Origin: Halomonas ventosae
GTDB lineage: Bacteria > Pseudomonadota > Gammaproteobacteria > Pseudomonadales > Halomonadaceae
DNA: 59,003 nt
NCBI RefSeq assembly: GCF_004363555.1
Contig: NZ_SNZJ01000011.1
Span: 1 to 59,003 of the forward strand
Direction of reading: 5' to 3'
Part shown: positions 28,021-35,707 of the stretch, one piece after another
Layout of the letters: each line of letters starts with the position of its first letter
How positions within the stretch are numbered: position 1 is the first letter of the stretch
The notes under the pieces: model-generated
Told to the model about the DNA's origin: nothing
The model's database searches: none
Seen by the model: the letters and a program-made list of their open reading frames with translations, nothing else
Translations under genes and position numbers: made by a program

Positions 28021-28652
28021 GGCGTTCCCTCCTCGTCGGCGAGGCGCTGTCGCAGGTAGTCGAGGGTGTCGGAGAGCAGGGCCCAGCGGGCGGCGCGCAG
28101 GCGCTTGTGCACGCTGGGCTGGCGGATGCCGAGGCGCTCGGCCAGGGCCTGCTGGGAGGCGTCATGGCGCAGGCTCAGCCCGACGACCTCGGCGGAGAAG
28201 GATGACCAGCCGTCGAGCAGGTCGTCGATGAAGCGGATAAGCAGGGCGAGGCCGGGGTCCTCGGGTGCCTCGAGCCGGGTCAGCGACAGGTGGGCGCTGG
28301 TATCGGCCAGGGCATCCAGGGCGCGCCCCGAGGCGACGAAGGTGGCGCCGTCGGCCGCCGCGACGCCGCGCTCCGCCGGCCCGACCGCCACGGCGATACG
28401 GGCATCCCAGCGCTGGTCGGGCTCGGAGTGCTCGATCAGCGCCGCCCGCAAGGCCACGGCCGCCTCCATGGCCGGCGCCGCCCGGGGCAGGGCGAGCTGG
28501 AAGCCGTCGCCCCGGAAGCGTTCGCCGTGGCCGCCATGCCGGGAGGCCAGCTCGGCCAGGCTCTCATCCAGCAGCCGGTAGAGGCGAGGTCGGTCCTCGA
28601 CCTTGCGCGAGTCGATCACGTCGCCGGTCAGCACCGCGATGTGCTGTGGCAT
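28017..28652 (-). CDS. SatD-family protein with C-terminal helix-turn-helix
   Basis: The 211-residue product begins IAVLTGDVIDSRKVEDR and has FRGDGFQLAL near residue 45, the acidic signature of the SatD family, with a fold pattern resembling nucleotide-cyclase or GGDEF modules; enzymatic activity is not established. The last 45 residues look like a DNA-binding HTH (SQQALAERLGIRQPSVHKRL). The upstream palindromes suggest that it binds its own promoter. The ATG at 28652 follows a strong GGAGGGAGG. First gene of a two-gene operon with the DUF3307 protein. Confidence 0.78.
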   Translation of the reverse strand: MPQHIAVLTGDVIDSRKVEDRPRLYRLLDESLAELASRHGGHGERFRGDGFQLALPRAAPAMEAAVALRAALIEHSEPDQRWDARIAVAVGPAERGVAAADGATFVASGRALDALADTSAHLSLTRLEAPEDPGLALLIRFIDDLLDGWSSFSAEVVGLSLRHDASQQALAERLGIRQPSVHKRLRAARWALLSDTLDYLRQRLADEEGTP

Positions 28653-28683
28653 GGGTTTCCTCCCTCCTTCGGGACGTGTCTCT

Positions 28684-28711
28684 AGTATAGCCCTTCAGGG
28701 CTATTTGTCAC
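28684..28711 (-). promoter_or_regulatory. satD promoter
   Basis: On the minus strand GTGACA (28711-28706), a 16-bp spacer and TATACT (28689-28684) form a good sigma70 promoter 32 bp before the satD start. The first palindromic operator occupies the spacer and overlaps the -10. Confidence 0.65.
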
Positions 28712-28762
28712 CCTGATAGCCCTTAATGGCTATATTCTTTATATAAAGCCTCTAAGGGCTAT
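28687..28762. promoter_or_regulatory. Three 18-bp palindromic operators at 29-bp spacing
   Basis: ATAGCCCTTCAGGGCTAT (28687-28704), ATAGCCCTTAATGGCTAT (28716-28733) and AAAGCCTCTAAGGGCTAT (28745-28762) are inverted repeats of one site with consensus ATAGCCCTTNANGGCTAT. The starts are exactly 29 bp apart. They lie between the satD start and the stop of the VWA gene. The proximal site covers the promoter spacer, so occupancy should repress. SatD, with its HTH, is the obvious candidate ligand. Confidence 0.85.
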
Positions 28763-28769
28763 ATAGGGC

Positions 28770-29960
28770 CTACCGGGCCAGCTCCCGCATGGCGCTCTCG
28801 AGTCCCTCGAGGGTCATGGGGTACATGCGGTCGTCGATCAGCTCACGGATCAGCCGGGTGGAGTGGGTGAACTCCCAGGCGCGGCGCGGCATGGGGTTGA
28901 GCCAGGCCAGGCGTGGGAACTTGTCCGTCAGGCGTTGTAGCCACACCGCGCCGGCCTCGTCGTTGAAGTGCTCGACGCTGCCGCCGGGGTGGGTGATCTC
29001 GTAGGGCGACATGGCGGCGTCGCCGACGATCACCACCTGGTAGTCATCGCCATAGGTATGCAGCACGTCCATCGTCGGGATGCGCTCATTGAGGCGCCTG
29101 GCCTGGTCTTGGGAATTGCTGCGCCATAGCCCCTCGTAGAGGCAGTTGTGGAAGTAGTAGGCCTCCAGGTGCTTGAACTCCGAGCGCGCCGCCGAGAAGA
29201 GCTCCTCGCAGGTGCGGATGTGGTCGTCCATGGAGCCGCCCACGTCGAGCAGCAGCAGCACCTTCACCGCGTTATGGCGCTCCGGGCGCATCTGGACGTT
29301 GAGCAGGCCGGCATCGCGAGCGGTCTCGCGGATGGTGGCGTCGACGTCGAACTCCTCCGCCGCCCCCTGGCGGGCGAACTTCCTCAGCCGGCGCAGCGCC
29401 ATCTTGATGTTGCGGGTGCCCAGTTCCAGGGAGTCGTCATAGTCGCGGAAGCGCCGCTCGTCCCAGACCTTCACCGCCCGGCGATGGCGCGAGCCCTCCT
29501 GGCCGATGCGGATGCCCTCGGGGTTGTAGCCGTAGGCGCCGAAGGGACTGGTGCCGCCGGTGCCGATCCACTTGTTGCCGCCGGCGTGGCGCTCCTTCTG
29601 CTCCTCGAGGCGCTGCTTGAAGGTCTCGATCAGTTTCTCCAGCCCGCCCAGGGATTCGATCTGCGCCTTCTCCTCCTCGGAGAGCTGCTTCTCGAACTCG
29701 CGGCGCAGCCAGTCGTCGGGGATCAGCGCCTCGATGGCGGCATCCATGTCCTCCAGCCCCTCGAACCAGGCGGCGAAGGCGCGATCGAAGCGGTCGAAGT
29801 GGCGCTCATCCTTGACCATCACGGTGCGGGCGATGCGGTAGAAGGCCTCCATGTCGGCGAATACCACGCCACGCGCCACCACCGCATGGAGGTCGAGCAG
29901 CTCGCGCAGCGATACCGGCACCCCGGCACGCTTCAGGGTCTCGAACAGGCCGATAAACAT
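28770..29960 (-). CDS. CoxE-like VWA-domain protein
   Basis: A 396-residue protein of the MoxR-associated VWA class. An N-terminal helical region precedes a Gly-rich linker (HAGGNKWIGTGGTSPFGAYG, about residues 127-146). The C-terminal half is a von Willebrand A domain with VLLLLDVGGSM as its MIDAS-like strand; the canonical DxSxS is DVGGS, so the first serine is glycine. The region VVIVGDAAMSPYEI supplies a later acidic loop. Such proteins work with MoxR AAA ATPases as assembly or maturation chaperones; the client is unknown. It lies three bases after the MoxR gene. Confidence 0.85.
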   Translation of the reverse strand: MFIGLFETLKRAGVPVSLRELLDLHAVVARGVVFADMEAFYRIARTVMVKDERHFDRFDRAFAAWFEGLEDMDAAIEALIPDDWLRREFEKQLSEEEKAQIESLGGLEKLIETFKQRLEEQKERHAGGNKWIGTGGTSPFGAYGYNPEGIRIGQEGSRHRRAVKVWDERRFRDYDDSLELGTRNIKMALRRLRKFARQGAAEEFDVDATIRETARDAGLLNVQMRPERHNAVKVLLLLDVGGSMDDHIRTCEELFSAARSEFKHLEAYYFHNCLYEGLWRSNSQDQARRLNERIPTMDVLHTYGDDYQVVIVGDAAMSPYEITHPGGSVEHFNDEAGAVWLQRLTDKFPRLAWLNPMPRRAWEFTHSTRLIRELIDDRMYPMTLEGLESAMRELAR

Positions 29961-29963
29961 GGG

Positions 29964-30818
29964 TCAGCGCCTCGGGTTGCCCTGGCGGCGCATCATGAAG
30001 GCCAGCCGCTCCAGTAACTGGGTATCCTGCTCGTTCTTGACGAGGGCGCCGGCCAGCGGCGGGATCGCCTTCACCGGGTCGCGCTGGTAGAGCGCCTCCC
30101 GGGCCAGGTCGTCGGCCATCAACAGTTTCAGCCAATCCACCAGCTCCGAGGTCGAGGGCTTCTTCTTCAGGCCCGGCGCCTGGCGCAGCTCGAAGAACAC
30201 CTCCAGTGCCTCGCCGACCAGCGTCGGGGCGATCTCGGGGAAGTGCACGTCGATGATCGCCTGCATGGTCTCGCGGTCGGGAAACTCGATGTAGTGGAAG
30301 AAGCAGCGGCGCAGGAAGGCGTCGGGCAGCTCCTTCTCGTTGTTGGAGGTGATGACGATGATCGGGCGGTGTTTCGCCCGGATTGTCTCGCCGGTCTCGT
30401 AGACATGGAACTCCATGCGATCCAGCTCCTGGAGCAGGTCGTTGGGGAATTCGATGTCCGCCTTGTCGATCTCGTCGATCAGCAGCACCACCCGCTCGTC
30501 CGCGCTGAAGGCCTCCCACAGCTTGCCGGGCTTGATGTAGTTGGCGACGTTCTCCACGCCCTCGACGCACAGTTGGGAATCGCGCAGGCGGCTCACCGCG
30601 TCGTACTCGTAGAGCCCCTGGGCGGCCTTGGTGGAGGACTTGATATGCCAGGTGTGCAGCTCGGTGCCTAATGATGCCGCAAGCTCCTCGGCGAGCAGGG
30701 TCTTGCCGGTGCCCGGCTCGCCCTTGATCAGCAGCGGGCGCTCCAGGGTCACGGCGGCGTTGACCGCCTGCTTGAGGGCCTCGGTGGCCACGTAGGTGGA
30801 AGTGGAATCAAACGCCAT
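29964..30818 (-). CDS. MoxR-family AAA+ ATPase
   Basis: A 284-residue AAA+ ATPase. Walker A is LIKGEPGTGKTLLAEELA near residue 32, Walker B is VVLLIDEIDKAD near residue 115, sensor 1 is IIVITSNNEKELPDAFLRRC with the arginine finger region, and a short helical lid follows. MoxR proteins pair with VWA proteins to remodel clients, often inserting metal cofactors. It is the first gene of the moxR-vwa pair; no metalloenzyme gene sits beside them, so the client cannot be inferred locally. Confidence 0.88.
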   Translation of the reverse strand: MAFDSTSTYVATEALKQAVNAAVTLERPLLIKGEPGTGKTLLAEELAASLGTELHTWHIKSSTKAAQGLYEYDAVSRLRDSQLCVEGVENVANYIKPGKLWEAFSADERVVLLIDEIDKADIEFPNDLLQELDRMEFHVYETGETIRAKHRPIIVITSNNEKELPDAFLRRCFFHYIEFPDRETMQAIIDVHFPEIAPTLVGEALEVFFELRQAPGLKKKPSTSELVDWLKLLMADDLAREALYQRDPVKAIPPLAGALVKNEQDTQLLERLAFMMRRQGNPRR

Positions 30819-30902
30819 GGGTGATGCCTCGGCAGATCGCAGATGGGGAAAGTCAAACGAGTGTACGGAAGGGGGCAGGAGGCGACAAATCCTGCCGGCG
30901 CA

Positions 30903-31667
30903 TCACTCCGCGTAGATCATCCGGCGGGTCATGCCGCCGTCCACCACCAGGTTCTGGCCGGTGATGAAGCCCGCCTCGTCGGAGAGCAGGAAGGCCGCCA
31001 TGGCGGCGATATCCTCGGGGCGGCCGACGCGCCCGACCGGGTGCTGGTCGCGATCGATGTCGCGATGCTCGACAGGCACGCGGTTGGCGGCCTTCTGCCA
31101 GTCGCCGACCTCGATCCACCCCGGGCTGATGGCGTTGACGCGGATCGCGGGGCCCAGGCTCACCGCCAGGGCATGGGTGAGCGCCACCACGCCGCCCTTG
31201 CTGGCGGCATAGGCCTCGGTATCGGGCTCCGACTGCAGTGCCCGGGTGGAGGCCATCAGCACCATGGCGCCACGGCTCTCGCGCAGGTGGGGGGCGGCAT
31301 GCTTGGCGCAGAGCATCGCCCCGGTGAGGTTGGTGTCGAGGTAGGCCTGCCAGGTCTCGAGCGGCAGCGACTCCAGCGGGCCCTGGAAGGGGTCGGCCAG
31401 GCCGGCATTGTGGATCACCCCGTCGATCCGGCCGAAGCGTGCCACCGTCGCCTCGAGGCTCTCCGCGACCCGGGTCTCGTCGCGCACGTCCGCGACCATG
31501 GCCAGCAGGCGGTCGGCCTGGCCGAGGCGCTCGCGGCACTCGGCCAGCGCCTCGGCGTCGATGTCGGTCAGCGCCACGCAGTCGCCGCGGGCCAGCAGGT
31601 GCTCGGCGATGCCCAGGCCGATCCCCTGGGCGCCGCCGGTGAGGTAGACCACCCTGGGCGCGCTCAT
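30903..31667 (-). CDS. Short-chain dehydrogenase/reductase
   Basis: Classical SDR of 254 residues: TGGAQGIGLGIAEHL cofactor motif near residue 10 and an acidic residue in ALTDIDAEAL, which suggests NAD preference. NAGLADP follows, then a catalytic Ser in LMASTRALQS, YAASKGG near residue 155 and a C-terminal FITGQNLVVDGGM. The substrate is not evident. It overlaps the stop of the upstream hydroxyacid dehydrogenase gene by four bases, so the two probably act in one pathway. Confidence 0.85.
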   Translation of the reverse strand: MSAPRVVYLTGGAQGIGLGIAEHLLARGDCVALTDIDAEALAECRERLGQADRLLAMVADVRDETRVAESLEATVARFGRIDGVIHNAGLADPFQGPLESLPLETWQAYLDTNLTGAMLCAKHAAPHLRESRGAMVLMASTRALQSEPDTEAYAASKGGVVALTHALAVSLGPAIRVNAISPGWIEVGDWQKAANRVPVEHRDIDRDQHPVGRVGRPEDIAAMAAFLLSDEAGFITGQNLVVDGGMTRRMIYAE

Positions 31668-32560
31668 GCCTCATCTCCCTCGCCGAGGAGGCGGTAGGCC
31701 TCCACCAGGATCGCCGGGTCGTGCCCGGCGTGGCCGCGGCTGGCGTGGGCACGCATCAGCTGGGCGGCCAGGCCGCTCATGGGGGTGGCGCTGTTGCTGC
31801 GCTGGCTCTGGGCCACCGCCATGTCCAGATCCTTGAGCAGGGTACGCAGGTGCCAGGGCGGGTCGGCGAAGTCGCTCGTCGCCATGCGCGGGGTGAGGAT
31901 CTGGAAGGGCTTGGAATCGGCGAAGCCGCCGGAGAGCGCCTCGACGAGCCGGGTGGCGTCCACGCCGCTCGCCTCGGCGAGCGCCACCATCTCGGCCAGC
32001 ACCGCCGCCTGGCAGCCGACCACCATCTGGTTGCAGACCTTGGTCACCTGGCCGCTGCCCACGGGGCCCATGTGGGTCACCCGGGCGGAGAGGGGCGCGA
32101 GCAGCGGCCGGAGCGCCTCGATATCCTCGGCGTCGCCGCCGCACATGATGGCCAGGCTGCCTGCCTCGGCGCCGGCGACGCCACCGGAGACCGGCGCATC
32201 CACCCAGCGCATGCCGCATTCGCTCTCGAGCCAGTCGGCGAAGTCACGCGTCGAGGCGGGGTCGCTGCTGGAGAGGTCGACCAGCCGCTGTCCGGCACGG
32301 CCATGCTGGGCCACGCCTCCGTCGCCGAACACCACGTCCTCGACCACGGCGGTGTTGGCCAGGCACAGCAGTACCACGTCGACTCCCTCCACCAGTTCGG
32401 CGATGGAGCCGGCCACCCGGGCGCCGGCCTCGCCCAGGGGGGCGGCCTTGGCGGGGGTGCGGTTCCATACGGTCACGTCGAATCCCGCGGCCAGCAGTCG
32501 GCGCGTCATGGGGGTGCCCATCAGGCCGATGCCGATGAAGCCGAGGCGAGGCTGGGTCAT
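31664..32560 (-). CDS. NAD(P)-dependent beta-hydroxyacid dehydrogenase (HIBADH family)
   Basis: A 298-residue member of the 3-hydroxyisobutyrate/tartronate semialdehyde reductase family. It has GFIGIGLMGTPMTRRLL at the N-terminus, the substrate-binding VDAPVSGGVAGAEAGSLAIM block near residue 118 and the catalytic lysine in GSGQVTKVCNQMVV near residue 170. I chose the ATG at 32560; the longer open frame lies in intergenic DNA. It is translationally coupled to the downstream SDR. Upstream to the divergent ATPase gene lie 226 bp with no clear promoter. Confidence 0.85.
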   Translation of the reverse strand: MTQPRLGFIGIGLMGTPMTRRLLAAGFDVTVWNRTPAKAAPLGEAGARVAGSIAELVEGVDVVLLCLANTAVVEDVVFGDGGVAQHGRAGQRLVDLSSSDPASTRDFADWLESECGMRWVDAPVSGGVAGAEAGSLAIMCGGDAEDIEALRPLLAPLSARVTHMGPVGSGQVTKVCNQMVVGCQAAVLAEMVALAEASGVDATRLVEALSGGFADSKPFQILTPRMATSDFADPPWHLRTLLKDLDMAVAQSQRSNSATPMSGLAAQLMRAHASRGHAGHDPAILVEAYRLLGEGDEA

Positions 32561-32786
32561 GGAGGGTCTCCTGGCGAAGTGGACGGGAGAGGCAGCATGC
32601 GTGATGGACGGGTTTTTCGGCAACTCGGCTTGTCGGGCGCGGCGGGAATGTGCGAGAAGCGAAGGAGGGCGGGGCCGGCGCCAGGGCCGGGGAAGGCAAG
32701 ATCTCGACAGGGAGAGGTGCCATGCAGCGACAGCAGCGCCAGAGGCCATCGGAGAAGCGCGCCAACCCGCGCCTGGAGCCCTCGCC

Positions 32787-35504
32787 ATGAGCGGGGAAGC
32801 TCGCCGCGAGCCCGCCTGGCACAGCCAGGCGCCCGACGCGGTCCTCGCCGGGCTCGAGGCCTCTGAACGGGGCCTGACCGCCGAACAGGCAGCGGATCGG
32901 CTGGCGCGCCATGGCCACAACCGCCTGCCGGCACCGCACCGCAGCGGCCCGCTGCGTCGCTTTCTGCGCCAGTTCCATAACGTGCTGATCTATGTGCTGC
33001 TGGCCGCCGCGCTGGGCACGGCTGTGTTGCAGCACTGGGTCGATACCGGCGTGATCCTGGGGGTGGTGCTGATCAACGCCATCGTCGGCTTCCTCCAGGA
33101 GGGCAAGGCAGAGCAGGCCCTGGAGGCGATCCGCGGCATGCTCTCGCCCCGGGCCCAGGTGCTGCGCGACGGGAAACGGCGCACGGTCCCCGCCGAGGAG
33201 CTGGTACCCGGCGACCTGGTGTTCCTCCAGGCCGGGGACCGGGTGCCTGCCGACCTGCGCCTGCTGCAAAGCCACAACTTGCGCATCGACGAGGCGATGC
33301 TCACCGGCGAGTCGGTGGCCGTGGACAAGCAGACCGCGGCCGTGGACGCGAATGCCGACCTGGGCGACCGACGCTGCATGGCCTTCTCCGGCACCCTGGT
33401 GGCCTTCGGCCAGGGACGAGGCATGGTGGTGGAGACCGGCGCGAACACCGAGATCGGACATATCTCGACGCTGCTCGGCGAGGTGGAGACCCTGACCACG
33501 CCGCTGCTGCGCGATATCGCCACCTTCGGGCGCTGGCTGTCGGGCGCCATCGTGGTGCTGGCCGTCATCACCTTCGCTATCGGCTACGGGGTGCGCGACT
33601 ACGACCTCGTGGAGACCTTCCTGGCCGCCGTCAGCCTGGCAGTGGCGGCCATCCCCGAGGGCCTGCCGGCGATCATGACCATCACCCTGGCCATCGGCGT
33701 GCAGCGCATGGCGGTGCGCAACGCCATCATCCGCCGCCTGCCGGCGGTGGAGACCCTGGGCTCGGTCACCACCATCTGCACCGACAAGACCGGCACCCTG
33801 ACCCGCAACGAGATGACCATGAAGACCCTGCTCACCGCCGAGGAGCATTTCGAGGTCAGCGGAGTCGGCTACGAGCCCCGGGGTGGCTTCAGTCGCGCCG
33901 GCGAGGCGGTGGAGGTCGCGCACTACCCGGTGCTGGCCGAGGCGCTTGAGGGCATCCTGCTGTGCAACGATGCCGAGCTCCAGCAGCGGGACGGTGGCTG
34001 GCAGCTGGAGGGCGATCCCACGGAAGGCGCGCTGGTGGTCGCCGGGCTCAAGGCGGGGCTGGATGTCCGGGAGGTCACCAGGCGCTATCCCCGTGCCGAC
34101 GTGATCCCCTTCGAGTCCCTCTACAAGTTCATGGTCACCCTCCACCAGCACCACCAGGGGGATCATGGCCTGCTCTACCTCAAGGGGGCGCCCGAGCGCG
34201 TGCTGGCCGTCTGCGACCATGAACGCACCGGGGAGGGCGACCGCCCGCTCGACCGGCCCTCCTGGGAGAGGCGCATGGAGGCGGTCGCCGCCCGCGGGCA
34301 GCGGCTGCTGGCGGTGGCGGTCAAGCGGGTGGACGCGAACCAGCGCACCCTGACCTTTCCCGACGTCGAGCAGGGGGGCCTGACCCTGGTGGCGGTGTGC
34401 GGCCTTATCGACCCGCCCCGTGAGGAGGCGATCGCCGCGGTCAAGCAGTGCCAGCAGGCCGGCATAGTGGTGAAGATGATCACCGGTGACCACGCGGTCA
34501 CCGCCCGGGCCATCGCCGACGAGCTCGGCATTGCCACCGCGGGCGGGGTGATCCCGGGGCACGCTCTGGAGCAGGCCTCCGATGCGGACCTCGAGCGCCT
34601 GGTGTGCGAGGTGGATGTCTTCGCGCGCGCCACGCCGGAGCACAAGCTGCGCCTGGTGCGCGCTCTCCAGGCGAGCGGCCAGGTGGTGGCCATGACCGGC
34701 GACGGCGTCAACGACGCACCGGCCCTCAAGCGCGCCGACGTGGGGGTCGCCATGGGCATCAAGGGCTCGGAGGCCGCCCGGGAAGCGGCCGCCATGGTGC
34801 TGGCCGACGACAACTTCGCCTCCATCGCCCACGCCGTCGAGGAGGGGCGTACGGTCTACGACAACCTGCGCAAGGCCATTCTCTACATCCTGCCCACCAG
34901 CGGCGGCGAGGCGCTGACGATCCTGGCCGCCGTGCTGCTGGGCATGACCCTGCCGCTGCTGCCGGCCCAGGTGCTGTGGGTGAACATGGTCACCGCCGTG
35001 ACCCTGAGCCTGGCCCTGGCCTTCGAACCCGCCGAGCCCGGCGTCATGCGCCGCCGCCCAAGGGATCCCGGCACGCCGATCCTCTCGGGCTTCCTGATCT
35101 GGCGCGTGGGCTTCGTCTCCCTGCTGCTGCTGGCGGGGACTTTCGGCCACTTCCTGTGGATGGAACAGCAGGGCGTCGAGATCGAGCTCGCCCGGACCGT
35201 GGCCATCAATGCCCTGGTGATGGGGGAGGTCGCCTACCTCTTCAACAGCCGCTATATCCTCGAGCCGGCCTGCAACCGCGCCGGCCTGCTGGGCAACCGT
35301 GCGGTGCTACTCGCCGTGGGCGTGCTGGTCATCCTGCAGGCGCTCTTCACCTATGCGCCACCGCTGCAGTTCCTGTTCGGCACCGCACCTCTGGGTGCGA
35401 TGGAATGGGCCGGCATCCTGGCCTTCGGCGTGGTGCTCTTCGCCCTGGTGGAACTGGAAAAGGCCCTCTTCAGGCGGCGTGAGCGAGGCGCTCCCGGGGC
35501 GTGA
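32787..35504 (+). CDS. Cation-transporting P-type ATPase (P2, Ca2+/Na+ type)
   Basis: A 905-residue P2-type ATPase. In order it shows an N-terminal cation-ATPase domain, M1-M2, the actuator loop (DEAMLTGESVAVDK), M4 with IPEGLPA, the phosphorylation site ICTDKTGTLTRNEMT near residue 330, the nucleotide domain (KGAPERVL), MITGDHAVTARAIADELG, TGDGVNDAPALKRADVG and six C-terminal helices. M6 reads NMVTAVTLSLALAFEP, lacking the full NxxTDG of SERCA, so the ion is uncertain. I chose the ATG at 32787; the open frame runs about 1 kb further upstream through antisense of the neighbouring gene. Confidence 0.88.
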   Translation: MSGEARREPAWHSQAPDAVLAGLEASERGLTAEQAADRLARHGHNRLPAPHRSGPLRRFLRQFHNVLIYVLLAAALGTAVLQHWVDTGVILGVVLINAIVGFLQEGKAEQALEAIRGMLSPRAQVLRDGKRRTVPAEELVPGDLVFLQAGDRVPADLRLLQSHNLRIDEAMLTGESVAVDKQTAAVDANADLGDRRCMAFSGTLVAFGQGRGMVVETGANTEIGHISTLLGEVETLTTPLLRDIATFGRWLSGAIVVLAVITFAIGYGVRDYDLVETFLAAVSLAVAAIPEGLPAIMTITLAIGVQRMAVRNAIIRRLPAVETLGSVTTICTDKTGTLTRNEMTMKTLLTAEEHFEVSGVGYEPRGGFSRAGEAVEVAHYPVLAEALEGILLCNDAELQQRDGGWQLEGDPTEGALVVAGLKAGLDVREVTRRYPRADVIPFESLYKFMVTLHQHHQGDHGLLYLKGAPERVLAVCDHERTGEGDRPLDRPSWERRMEAVAARGQRLLAVAVKRVDANQRTLTFPDVEQGGLTLVAVCGLIDPPREEAIAAVKQCQQAGIVVKMITGDHAVTARAIADELGIATAGGVIPGHALEQASDADLERLVCEVDVFARATPEHKLRLVRALQASGQVVAMTGDGVNDAPALKRADVGVAMGIKGSEAAREAAAMVLADDNFASIAHAVEEGRTVYDNLRKAILYILPTSGGEALTILAAVLLGMTLPLLPAQVLWVNMVTAVTLSLALAFEPAEPGVMRRRPRDPGTPILSGFLIWRVGFVSLLLLAGTFGHFLWMEQQGVEIELARTVAINALVMGEVAYLFNSRYILEPACNRAGLLGNRAVLLAVGVLVILQALFTYAPPLQFLFGTAPLGAMEWAGILAFGVVLFALVELEKALFRRRERGAPGA

Positions 35505-35707
35505 AGGGGCGAGGCCGGCGAGGGAGGCATTGCCCATGGCACCGGCCAGGATTCCGGGCTAATTTCATGAGAACTAGAGAAATACGTGGCAAGCCTTGAT
35601 GCCTCTCAAGGTCTGCCGCCAACTCCATGGCGCGGCCACATCCCGCTGATACACCATGCCTGCCAGTCGAGGCGGCACCGACCGGCCACCCAGACAAGGA
35701 ATTTCTC

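Noticed and set aside
31779..32786. Open frame giving a 1241-residue P-type ATPase
   Set aside because: The extra 336 residues are antisense to the dehydrogenase gene and unlike any ATPase N-terminus; the ATG at 32787 gives the usual size.
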